Shown in pieces: positions 7,007-14,245 of a stretch of 19,214 bases of DNA. Positions within the stretch are counted from its first letter, which is position 1. Each line of letters starts with the position of its first letter. The DNA lies in NCBI GenBank assembly GCA_029260985.1, contig JAJDCE010000146.1:1-19214 (forward strand), in the 5' to 3' direction. The translations under genes and the position numbers were made by a program. This DNA is from Patescibacteria group bacterium (lineage in GTDB: Bacteria; Patescibacteriota; Gracilibacteria; UM-FILTER-43-11). The notes under the pieces were generated by a model. That model was not told the DNA's origin. It did not search any database and was given only the letters and a program-made list of their open reading frames with translations.

Positions 7007-7034
7007 ATTATACATGTATTTTTTTATTTGTCAA
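7007..7034 (-). promoter_or_regulatory. Perfect-consensus promoter of the candidate RNA
   Basis: Read on the minus strand: TTGACA (7034-7029), a 16-nt spacer and TATAAT (7012-7007). Both hexamers match the housekeeping consensus perfectly, the best promoter in the window. The start point would be near 7000. It lies 30 bases beyond the terminator of the upstream minus-strand gene, so the RNA is an independent unit. Confidence 0.8.
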
Positions 7035-7064
7035 GTATTAATTAGTCTTTTGCATAAAATAGAT

Positions 7065-7098
7065 AAAAAAAGCGCCAGTTGCTTACGGAGCAACTGGC
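7065..7098 (-). terminator. Intrinsic terminator of the 136-residue orphan gene
   Basis: A perfect 10-bp stem GCCAGTTGCT/AGCAACTGGC (7074-7083 and 7089-7098) with a five-base loop is followed on the minus strand by GC and a run of seven T (7071-7065). This is a textbook Rho-independent terminator, 27 bases past the TAG stop. Confidence 0.92.
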
Positions 7099-7125
7099 AA
7101 ATCCGGTTAGAGACGACGGGGAAGC

Positions 7126-7536
7126 CTATGCGGCAACTCCATCGTTCTGTTGAAGGGTGCCGATCTTGGGATAAATGATGTCAGACACCTCTGCGATGAT
7201 CACCGTTCTGGCAATCTCACGCAGGAGCGACATCCCATCATTGTACTTCCCGAGCCAGCTCGCGCAGTGAACGTGGTACATCTCGGTCTCCACCGGCTGC
7301 TGGCCGGGGATCGGAATGCCCTCGCTATTCACGCGACGTCCGCTACCGCACGCAACGATTCTGCCCAATGTCTCAGGGCGAAGCCGTCGCACTTTGGTCC
7401 AGACCTGGTGACCCAGCACCTCGTAGAGATGTTGAGGAAGATAGCTGAGATGATCACGCAGTGCATCCAGATCAACATCTGAACACCTGATGATCTCTTC
7501 TGCGATCTCCCGAACGAGTCTCTGTTTGCGTCCCAT
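7126..7536 (-). CDS. Orphan 136-residue protein of unknown function
   Basis: I do not recognise this protein. It is soluble, with no signal peptide or membrane helix. Residues 1-60 look largely helical and basic (start MGRKQRLVREIAEEII), the middle 64-82 is Gly/Pro-rich (GSGRRVNSEGIPIPG), and residues 85-121 look helical again with a His/Cys cluster MYHVHCASW (His88, His90, Cys91). Coding is supported by position-specific signals: AAGGAGG four bases before the ATG, a promoter about 100 bases upstream, and an intrinsic terminator just after the stop. Its codons favour ATC, CTC, CTG, GAG and GTG, whereas its neighbours favour A/T-ending codons, and it is the only minus-strand protein gene in the window. 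The strong Shine-Dalgarno sequence is also unlike its neighbours. Acquisition from elsewhere as a single-gene cassette is plausible. An antisense frame at 7150-7482 was judged a shadow. Confidence 0.75.
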   Translation of the reverse strand: MGRKQRLVREIAEEIIRCSDVDLDALRDHLSYLPQHLYEVLGHQVWTKVRRLRPETLGRIVACGSGRRVNSEGIPIPGQQPVETEMYHVHCASWLGKYNDGMSLLREIARTVIIAEVSDIIYPKIGTLQQNDGVAA

Positions 7537-7636
7537 TTTGCCTCCTTGTATAGAGAAACACTGTCCGCCACATTATGACTCTGCACCCTGGGACTTAGGA
7601 TGCTTAGTGGCACTCGACCGAGCACCTTAGCAGACG
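7537..7636 (-). promoter_or_regulatory. Long GC-rich 5' leader of the orphan gene, with Shine-Dalgarno
   Basis: About 100 transcribed bases lie between the inferred start point (near 7636) and the ATG. They include a stem GGTGCTC/GAGTGCC with two G-U pairs (plus coordinates 7605-7622), three CTTAG words, and AAGGAGG at 7547-7541. No known riboswitch was recognised. Leader length and composition leave room for a regulatory fold. Confidence 0.45.
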
Positions 7637-7642
7637 TTGTAT

Positions 7643-7671
7643 ATTTTACAATATTTTTATAAATTTGTCAA
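7643..7671 (-). promoter_or_regulatory. Promoter of the orphan gene
   Basis: On the minus strand: perfect TTGACA (7671-7666), a 17-nt spacer and TAAAAT (7648-7643, five of six matches). It is divergent from the candidate promoter of the metallopeptidase-like gene. Confidence 0.8.
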
Positions 7672-7705
7672 TAGTAGAATAAAGTATAGATCAGCCCTAA
7701 TAATC

Positions 7706-7734
7706 TTCACCTACACCCAAGCCTGGTGTATATT
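7706..7734 (+). promoter_or_regulatory. Candidate promoter of the metallopeptidase-like gene
   Basis: TTCACC (7706-7711), a 17-nt spacer and TATATT (7729-7734) preceded by TG at 7727-7728 in extended -10 style. It implies a transcript starting near 7741 and supports the ATG at 7775 over the open frame that reaches back to 7637. Confidence 0.45.
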
Positions 7735-7774
7735 GTTTGCACACAGAACTACTTACATCTCATCTAAATTCATC

Positions 7775-9961
7775 ATGAAAAAGAGCAATATCTTAATCGC
7801 TATTATTTTAGTGGCCGTAATTACAGTCGGCTATTTTTTACTTTCCAATCCATCCAGACCAAATTCATCAAACTCCAATAAGCCTGAGGCGCCCATTTCC
7901 GTGATGCCAAAAGGGCCTACAGGGCACGATTTGATTGAACAGGATTACAAAGATGAGGCTATAGATTACGAAACCTATCTGACGTATCGGGTTCAATATG
8001 TTTTTGGGGATTCATCTCTGCCCGATAAGTATTTTACCGATGAGAAATCATTTGAGGATGATGGATTATTTGAAGATCTGGAAGAAAACTACGATAAGCT
8101 ATCTGTTAAGAATAAGGAAATCATTGAACCTTTCCTTAAAAGGCCTGATGATCCAGACAGCTTTATCAATAAGCTCTACAGTGAGGAAAAAGAGAAAACG
8201 GCTTGGTTTATCCAAACGGCTCATGCGGCTGGCGATCGCCCGGTTGCTTTTAAGGGGCATATTTCTACCGCTGACAACCTTGTAAAAGTCCACTTCCCGA
8301 TAATTGTGGATGCGGAGGGCAATGAAACTAAAGTGAATTTTGATGTTGCCAAGGAAATCGTTAAGAATCTGGATAATAATGGGGCGTATGACCAGTTTAA
8401 AAATCTTCTAAATCTGGAGCCTCAACCCGATGGTCCTCTGGGCGGAGATGATAAAGTGGATATTTATGTGGTGGGTGATATTGAGGGAAAATATGCAAAG
8501 CTCAGCAAAGGCCTTACTTTTTCCGGTGTGAATATCAGAGATAGAGGCAAAAACACTAACTTTATTCTGTTAAGAAATGACCTTAGCAGTGATGAGCTTA
8601 AAACCATTACGGTGCATGAGTTATTTCATGCCTTTCAGCGACGATTTAACTGCAAAGGAAAGAAAAATATTTGGTGGCTGGAGGGCAGTGCGACATGGTC
8701 GGAGGATTACATTTATCCACAGATGAATTCAGAGCAGGAGCATATTATTAATTTTATCCCTGAGCCTGAAGTCAGCCTGACCCTTAAAGATAAAAAGCAT
8801 GTGTACGGGTCCTACCTTTTTCCTTTTTATCTGACACAGAAATACAATGATCACGAAGTGGTCAGGAAAATTTTCTATAGCTGTGATCTTGGCATGGATG
8901 CTATTGATGGGGTAGAAAAGGCAGTACCGGATAAGCTGAAAGACGTGTGGTCTGATTTTTCGCTTTGGCTCTTCAACACAGAGCCAGTTAAATATTTTAA
9001 AGATGAGAGCGGTTTCTTTCCGGATGATAGCTCTTCTTTAGGTGAAAATTCCGATCAATTCACAATGGACTTTCCTGATCCGCTAACCATTGATACTGCT
9101 GATTTAAAACCCCTGACTTCTCAGGTGATTGAAGTGTATAACGGACTTAAAAAAGGTGAAGTGAAACGAATTGATTTTGCCGACCTTCGCAATTTCACAA
9201 AAAATAACGGAGGGCGTATTAAGGCTATTATTTATCCGAAAGAAAGAGGTGAAGAATATATTGAGGACTGGTCGAACAGAGAGAAGCGCTCTTTCTGCCT
9301 TGAGAATAAAAAAGAGGATATCCTGCAAGTGAATCTGATTGTGAGCAATCCAGACCCTAAAAAATCGATTGAAAAGACGGATTTAGTTATGGAAACACAT
9401 CAAAGCTGTTATACCATCAACCAATCTGACCATCGGGAAGCCTCATTCGGCCTCGGTGTTTCTTTTGCGGAATCGGGATCTTCCAAAGGCTCTGTGGATG
9501 TGAAAACGTGGGGAGACATGATTGAGGAGCCGAAAAAAGGTGCTAAATATTCCTATCTTGGAAAATGGAAAATCCATTATGATTATGTAGAAGATATTGG
9601 CTCTTATGCTGGTGTGGGAGGTTGTACCTATAAGCATAAGCCCTCAAAATTCAGTGGCGATCTGATTTTCGACCTCAGAGAGGCTGCCGAAGAAACGGGC
9701 TGGGGTTTTGCTGCACAAAGTGAAAACTTAAAATTCAATATTCCTGCTATCTCGGTCAATTGCGGAATTGGAGGAGATCAGTCTTTAGATTTGTCTGAGG
9801 GTGCTGATGAAGTTCCACAGCAGGTTCATGGAGGCGGGAAACTGATTGAACTGACTGAGGATGGTGCAAAGGTTGAATTTTCGATGTCCTATATTTTCAA
9901 CGGCAGTATCCTCGGTAAATCGGCTAAGCCGATTCTGGTGGAAATAAAGCGGGAGGAATAA
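7775..9961 (+). CDS. Membrane-anchored HExxH metallopeptidase-like protein
   Basis: The 728-residue product starts with MKK and one hydrophobic helix (about residues 5-24), then a Ser/Asn/Pro-rich linker, so the bulk should lie outside the cell. The block TVHELFHAFQRRF holds a zinc-binding HExxH (His281, Glu282, His285). Eighteen residues later comes WWLEGSATWSEDY, where Glu303 is a good third ligand, as in gluzincin peptidases of the HExFHxxQ...W-x-EG-x-A-x-W type. The region from about 440 to the end is predicted mostly beta and was not recognised; it may bind substrate or the cell surface. The frame is open to 7637 upstream, but those residues are poorly protein-like and lie before the candidate promoter. 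The gene is followed 43 bases later by the SLH-GH114 gene, so both may belong to one surface programme. Protease activity is inference from the motif. Confidence 0.75.
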   Translation: MKKSNILIAIILVAVITVGYFLLSNPSRPNSSNSNKPEAPISVMPKGPTGHDLIEQDYKDEAIDYETYLTYRVQYVFGDSSLPDKYFTDEKSFEDDGLFEDLEENYDKLSVKNKEIIEPFLKRPDDPDSFINKLYSEEKEKTAWFIQTAHAAGDRPVAFKGHISTADNLVKVHFPIIVDAEGNETKVNFDVAKEIVKNLDNNGAYDQFKNLLNLEPQPDGPLGGDDKVDIYVVGDIEGKYAKLSKGLTFSGVNIRDRGKNTNFILLRNDLSSDELKTITVHELFHAFQRRFNCKGKKNIWWLEGSATWSEDYIYPQMNSEQEHIINFIPEPEVSLTLKDKKHVYGSYLFPFYLTQKYNDHEVVRKIFYSCDLGMDAIDGVEKAVPDKLKDVWSDFSLWLFNTEPVKYFKDESGFFPDDSSSLGENSDQFTMDFPDPLTIDTADLKPLTSQVIEVYNGLKKGEVKRIDFADLRNFTKNNGGRIKAIIYPKERGEEYIEDWSNREKRSFCLENKKEDILQVNLIVSNPDPKKSIEKTDLVMETHQSCYTINQSDHREASFGLGVSFAESGSSKGSVDVKTWGDMIEEPKKGAKYSYLGKWKIHYDYVEDIGSYAGVGGCTYKHKPSKFSGDLIFDLREAAEETGWGFAAQSENLKFNIPAISVNCGIGGDQSLDLSEGADEVPQQVHGGGKLIELTEDGAKVEFSMSYIFNGSILGKSAKPILVEIKREE

Positions 9962-9967
9962 ATTTTA

Positions 9968-9984
9968 AAGTGATATAATCACTT
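9968..9984 (+). promoter_or_regulatory. Palindrome enclosing a TATAAT before the SLH-GH114 gene
   Basis: AAGTGAT (9968-9974) and its perfect complement ATCACTT (9978-9984) flank three bases, and TATAAT (9974-9979) lies across the centre, 25 bases before the ATG. No -35 hexamer is evident at the right distance (GGGAGG at 9951). It may be a -10 box overlapped by an operator, or only a small palindrome. Confidence 0.4.
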
Positions 9985-10004
9985 CACTACCTCACTATAA
10001 AATT

Positions 10005-12395
10005 ATGAAGAAAATCAGTTCATTTTTAACCCTCTCCCTTCTCGTCACCTTTTTTGGTCTTGTTGGACAGGGGCAGGCGGCTTTTACGGATGTGAAATCG
10101 AGCCACACGAATTACACGGCCATTGACTATGTGCAGAATGAAAGCATTGTCTCAGGCTATCCGGATGGATCATTTAAACCCGATCAGACTATTAACCGAG
10201 CGGAGTTTACGAAGATTATTATTAATGCGCAGTATGGCTCCGGAGAAATTAATAATTGTCTTGAGGAGAATCTTCAGGGGAGTTGGTCTTACGCGTTTTT
10301 TCCTGATGTCCCTCGGGATGCCTGGTTTGCCAAATATATTTGTGTGGCGTATCAGAATGGGATTATAGCCGGCTATCCGGATGGAACGTTTGGCCCTGCC
10401 AACAATATCAATTTTGCCGAGGCTTCTAAGATTATTGTGAATACATTTGGTTACACGGTTAAAACCGACCCAGTGTGGTACAAACCTTTCGTTCAATCTT
10501 TGAGTGATAAAAAGGCGATTCCACCCTCTATTTTTGAATTGGACGCCGTGCTTGAGCGCGGTGAAATGGCAGAAATGATTTACCGACTTTTGGAAGAGGT
10601 CACGAACCTGGACTCAACCAAATACGAGAATAGCGTGCTGGTCTCCCCTTCTGCTGATCCGAATGGCGATCCCCTTGCGTTAGATGAGGTTCAATATTGG
10701 GGTTATCAGATTCAATCTATTGTAGAAGAAGGAATGGTAGATAAGTTGGTGGAATCAAACTATGACATGCTGGTGCTGGAACCCACGCGGACAGACTGGT
10801 CCAGCAATGCGAAAAACTTTGATTCTAAAGGGATGGTGGATCGAATCAAGGCTTCTAAAGCTAGTGACGGCATACACCGAAAACTCGCTATTGCCTACAT
10901 CGACATTGGTGAAGCGGAAGACTGGCGATGGTATTGGAAGTGGAATAAAAACTGGCCTGTGGGCACTGAAAAGCCGACCAGCTGGCCGGATTATATTATT
11001 AGTCATGACCCAGATGGCTGGGGCGGCAATTATCCTGTAGCCTATTGGGATCCTCAATGGAAAAATATTACGATCTATGGCAAAGATCTTTCCAGCAGTC
11101 CTCATGGAAACTACAACAGTATTATTGATGAAGTGATCAAGTCCGGTTTTGATGGAATTTATCTGGATTGGGTTGAGGGATTCGAAAATACAGAAGTGAT
11201 GGCTCAAGCAAAAATTGATGGCGTTGATCCTGCTGATGAAATGATCGATTTTATTCAGGAAATGCGTGATTATGCCGAGGAGCGAAATCCTAATTTTCTG
11301 ATTATTCAGCAAAACGCGGCCTCGCTTCAGGACGGTCATCCTGAACTATTTGATGTAATTGATGCCATTGCTCAGGAGGCGATTTGGTATGACGGTGATG
11401 CGACGGATGACTGGGATGATGCCAACGGTCATGACCATATCAATGAGTCATCTCTCGTCAGCTATTATCTTGATCATCTGGATGCCTATAAAAAAGCAGA
11501 AGTGCCTGTATTTGCCTGTGAGTATGCGCTTGAATTTGCGGAGGACGCCTACGATAAGTCTTATGAAAAAGATTTTGTTCCACTGGCTACCCGGCGGTCG
11601 CTAGGGAATCTGACCACCACACCACCAGATGGACTTGATGATTCGGCTCAAAAAAAAACTGACAATTCAGTGAAAACGTCCGATATCTGGGTGCCAGATC
11701 AACTTATGAGCTGGGATTGGCAGCTAACGAAACCTATCAATGAAAATGTTAATGTGGAGGTGATTGATATCGATCTTTTTGATCACGATGCAGCAACAGT
11801 TAAAAGGCTACATGATGCCGGTAAGAAAGTGATCTGCTATATCAGTGCGGGAAGCACTGAGGACTGGCGGCCAGACAAGGATGCTTTTCCTTCCTCAATT
11901 ATTGGCAAAGATTACGATGGCTGGCCCGGGGAAAAATGGCTGGATATTCGGCAAATCGATAAACTCGCCCCCATTATGCGGGCGCGGATGGATTTGTGTG
12001 CCTCCAAAGGGTTTGACGGTTTAGAACCTGACAACATTCAGAGTCACGAGGAAAATACTGGCTTCGCCATCACCGCGGCGGACCAATTAGCGTATAACAA
12101 ATGGCTCGCTAACGAGGCACATGAGCGTGGGCTATCTATCGGCTTAAAGAATGATAGCGGACAAGCTGAAGAACTTGTGAGTTATTTTGACTGGGCACTT
12201 ACTGAAGAATGCTATGAGGATGACTGGTGTGACGAAATGAAGCCCTTTGCCGACGCCGGAAAAGCAGTTTTTATGACGGAATATACCGAACGGGGCACCA
12301 AAATTGCTGACTTCTGCCCGTTGGCTAAATCGCTTGGATTTAATGGGTTGCTGAAGAAGTTGGATTTGGATGATTGGGGGGAGGCTTGCCCCTAA
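10005..12395 (+). CDS. Secreted S-layer-homology protein with two tandem GH114-type TIM barrels
   Basis: This is a 796-residue protein. Residues 1-25 are a signal peptide (cleavage near GQA). Three SLH motifs follow: about 27-72 (GYPDGSFKP), 99-150 (GYPDGTFGP) and 157-200 (weaker); such motifs anchor proteins to secondary cell-wall polymers. Residues 226-540 match the TM1410/MJ1477 type of the GH114 family: YWGYQIQSI, IAYIDIGEAEDWRWYW, GNYPVAYWDP and GFDGIYLDWVEGFE. Residues 560-796 match the endo-alpha-1,4-polygalactosaminidase type: WDWQLTKPI, VICYISAGSTEDWRPD, GFDGLEPDN (Glu674 a likely catalytic residue) and IGLKND. Both probably act on galactosamine-containing polysaccharide outside the cell, but the substrate is inferred from the family. 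Cys85 and Cys113 in the SLH region may form a disulfide. A 10-bp hairpin follows the gene. The domain calls are strong. Confidence 0.92.
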   Translation: MKKISSFLTLSLLVTFFGLVGQGQAAFTDVKSSHTNYTAIDYVQNESIVSGYPDGSFKPDQTINRAEFTKIIINAQYGSGEINNCLEENLQGSWSYAFFPDVPRDAWFAKYICVAYQNGIIAGYPDGTFGPANNINFAEASKIIVNTFGYTVKTDPVWYKPFVQSLSDKKAIPPSIFELDAVLERGEMAEMIYRLLEEVTNLDSTKYENSVLVSPSADPNGDPLALDEVQYWGYQIQSIVEEGMVDKLVESNYDMLVLEPTRTDWSSNAKNFDSKGMVDRIKASKASDGIHRKLAIAYIDIGEAEDWRWYWKWNKNWPVGTEKPTSWPDYIISHDPDGWGGNYPVAYWDPQWKNITIYGKDLSSSPHGNYNSIIDEVIKSGFDGIYLDWVEGFENTEVMAQAKIDGVDPADEMIDFIQEMRDYAEERNPNFLIIQQNAASLQDGHPELFDVIDAIAQEAIWYDGDATDDWDDANGHDHINESSLVSYYLDHLDAYKKAEVPVFACEYALEFAEDAYDKSYEKDFVPLATRRSLGNLTTTPPDGLDDSAQKKTDNSVKTSDIWVPDQLMSWDWQLTKPINENVNVEVIDIDLFDHDAATVKRLHDAGKKVICYISAGSTEDWRPDKDAFPSSIIGKDYDGWPGEKWLDIRQIDKLAPIMRARMDLCASKGFDGLEPDNIQSHEENTGFAITAADQLAYNKWLANEAHERGLSIGLKNDSGQAEELVSYFDWALTEECYEDDWCDEMKPFADAGKAVFMTEYTERGTKIADFCPLAKSLGFNGLLKKLDLDDWGEACP

Positions 12396-12409
12396 TCTCT
12401 CAATTCTGC

Positions 12410-12433
12410 AAGTGAGGATAGCGATCCTCACTT
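12410..12433 (+). terminator. Hairpin after the SLH-GH114 gene
   Basis: A perfect 10-bp stem AAGTGAGGAT/ATCCTCACTT with loop AGCG lies 15 bases after the stop. No T run follows directly, so it may slow or end transcription only weakly, or protect the 3' end. It sits 41 bases before the next promoter. Confidence 0.5.
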
Positions 12434-12473
12434 ACGGGTATATTAGGTTTTAGGATGGCAGTTGGCCTCCCTC

Positions 12474-12501
12474 TTGACAAACACCTTTTTTGCTGTACTA
12501 T
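12474..12501 (+). promoter_or_regulatory. Promoter of the SLH-like TIM-barrel gene
   Basis: Perfect TTGACA (12474-12479), a 16-nt spacer and TACTAT (12496-12501). The start point near 12508 lies downstream of an in-frame ATG at 12455, which excludes that start and leaves a leader of about 16 bases before the ATG at 12524. Confidence 0.7.
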
Positions 12502-12523
12502 AAAAAACCTACATTCCACTCTT

Positions 12524-14245
12524 ATGATTAAGAAAACTATTGCATTGGTGGCCTTGGCGGTCATGATTCTCACCTCTGCGCCAACCTCGATTGCAGCTCC
12601 GCAGAGCCACATCACCCGAGAGGAATTGATCGAGAAAATCGTTCTTGCAGTGGGTGAAACTGAAGCTGATGCTACTGCCTGTACCCTTGATAAAATCGAC
12701 CGCCATTGGCGGTTTGTGTATTTTAGGGATATAAAACCGACTGATAAGCTAGCTCCGTATGTTTGCCTCGGGTATGAAAAAGGGCTTCTTCTTAATTATT
12801 CTAAAAAGCTAAAGCCAAGTAAAACGGTTACAATTAAAGAGGCTGGAAAGGCACTTCTAAAAGCTCTTCATCAAAAGAACGCGGTAAAGTCATTTAACCC
12901 TCAATGGGATGGGTCTGAGGTAGTTACTGCACTCAATAATGCTGGTTTTGATAGTGATCTTTTTATTGGTTATTCACACGATAAGATCACTGAAAGTGAA
13001 TTGGATATGCTTTTGGATAGCACTCCTGAAATAAAGCTTCCGGAGCCACCTAAAAAGCCACGAATCCCCTCTCAATATCGTAAGGGTTCCCCTGATTACC
13101 AAAAATATAAACCTGAAAAGAAGTCAAATACTCCAACAAAGCCGGATCGTCGTTTGGTTACAGATAATCACCCTGATCACCTGCCTCATGGCTCAAGTCA
13201 CACACTTACTAATGCGGAGATGGAAGCTAAGGCGGAAAGAGAAAGGAACAATCCTCCTGCACCTCCTGCTCCCACACCAGCACCGACTCCAACTCCAACG
13301 CCTACTCCCACACCGACACCCACTCCAACCCCTAGCTATACGTTTTCACCAAAACTGCCTGATGCCAATACCCGTTCTATGTGGGTGTGGGGAGCGTGGG
13401 CCTCACTTAAAAACAATCCTGCTAAACAGCAAAACTTTATTAATTTTCTGAAAGCGCCTCATGGCAATCCTGCTTACCGGATCAACCGAATTCTCTTATC
13501 TCGCGCTGGATCACTCGACTTTAATAACCCTGCCGACGTATCTGCGATGCAGAGCTTCCTGAAACTGGCTCATGCCAATGGGATCACCGTTGAGCATTTA
13601 ACGGGAGATAGTGCTTGGGCTAGAACTTCCGAGAAATACAAAGCCACTGACCGTTGTCATGATGTGGTGCACTTCAATGATTCAACTGCCGATACCACGG
13701 ATGATTTTGATGGGATTCATTTTGATATTGAGCCTCACACGCTCCCCGAATGGAGGCAGAATACCAACCAGGGAACCGATGCCTATAATGATGAACTTCA
13801 AACTAATATGGTTGAGATTGCTCAAGGCTGCAAGGAGCATATCCTAAACCATAAGCAGCAACTGTCGCTGGCTTGGGATATTCCTTCAGACTGGCATAAT
13901 TATGTGCCTGATGTGTGGATCCCTTTTACAGCTTCTAATAGTCCGCTGGATTATATCAGCATTATGAATTACTTCGATAGCGCAGATCGCTTTGTGAACG
14001 GCTGGAGCGCTACGACAGGAGGGGTTAAGAACAATCTCAATGCTTCAAATGGAATGCCACTAATGTTTGGTGCGGAAATTTCGGATGTGACAGGGCTGGA
14101 TAATCCATCAGTTTCCTTTTTTGAAGAAGGATATCTGGAAATGGAAAAGGCCTTCCAGTTGGCTAAATCTCAATACGGCAGCCATCCTTCCTTCAAAGGC
14201 CTCACGGTGCATTATTACAACACGTATAAAAATGCGATTCCTTAG
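12524..14245 (+). CDS. Secreted protein: degenerate SLH region, Pro-Thr linker, GH18-like TIM barrel
   Basis: Taking the start at 12524 gives 573 residues with a clean signal peptide (1-25, cleavage near SIAA). Residues 28-160 resemble the SLH region of the two neighbouring SLH proteins, but the GYPDGSFKP turns are worn to LNYSKKLKP and the first repeat is reduced. The cysteine pair is kept (Cys53, Cys81). Residues 165-245 are polar and basic, and 246-270 are a (PT)n linker. Residues 280-573 look like a glycosidase TIM barrel: SMWVWGAWASL at the start, then DFDGIHFDIEPH (396-405), close to the GH18 signature DGxDxDxE with His399 in place of the first motif aspartate, and a later ISIMNYFD. The Glu403 position fits a catalytic acid. 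The substrate is unknown and I cannot assign a family with certainty. The promoter at 12474 is its own. Confidence 0.75.
   Translation: MIKKTIALVALAVMILTSAPTSIAAPQSHITREELIEKIVLAVGETEADATACTLDKIDRHWRFVYFRDIKPTDKLAPYVCLGYEKGLLLNYSKKLKPSKTVTIKEAGKALLKALHQKNAVKSFNPQWDGSEVVTALNNAGFDSDLFIGYSHDKITESELDMLLDSTPEIKLPEPPKKPRIPSQYRKGSPDYQKYKPEKKSNTPTKPDRRLVTDNHPDHLPHGSSHTLTNAEMEAKAERERNNPPAPPAPTPAPTPTPTPTPTPTPTPTPSYTFSPKLPDANTRSMWVWGAWASLKNNPAKQQNFINFLKAPHGNPAYRINRILLSRAGSLDFNNPADVSAMQSFLKLAHANGITVEHLTGDSAWARTSEKYKATDRCHDVVHFNDSTADTTDDFDGIHFDIEPHTLPEWRQNTNQGTDAYNDELQTNMVEIAQGCKEHILNHKQQLSLAWDIPSDWHNYVPDVWIPFTASNSPLDYISIMNYFDSADRFVNGWSATTGGVKNNLNASNGMPLMFGAEISDVTGLDNPSVSFFEEGYLEMEKAFQLAKSQYGSHPSFKGLTVHYYNTYKNAIP
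13261..13335 (+). repeat. In-gene hexamer repeat encoding a Pro-Thr linker
   Basis: Near-identical six-base units of the form CCNACN encode about ten consecutive Pro-Thr pairs. Third-position variety suggests selection on the peptide rather than fresh slippage. Extracellular PT linkers commonly separate anchoring and catalytic domains. Confidence 0.75.

Noticed and set aside
6791..7015. A 74-codon minus-strand frame over the start of the RNA candidate
   Set aside because: Its ATG lies in the promoter, overlapping the -10 box, upstream of the inferred start point, so it would not be on the transcript.
6557..7045. A 162-codon plus-strand frame across the GC-rich repeat region, opening at GTG
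   Set aside because: The two repeat copies are read in different frames, there is no ribosome-binding site, the peptide resembles nothing, and the promoter and GNRA loops point to the other strand. Long chance frames are expected in GC-rich DNA.
7150..7482. A 110-codon plus-strand frame antisense to the orphan gene
   Set aside because: It has no promoter, ribosome-binding site or terminator, while the minus-strand gene has all three.
7637..7774. Upstream extension of the metallopeptidase-like gene by 46 codons
   Set aside because: It overlaps the divergent promoter region, and the signal-anchor pattern MKK plus hydrophobic helix begins at 7775.
12455..12523. Upstream start for the TIM-barrel protein (adds 23 residues)
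   Set aside because: The ATG lies upstream of a good promoter and would bury the signal peptide behind a non-signal sequence.
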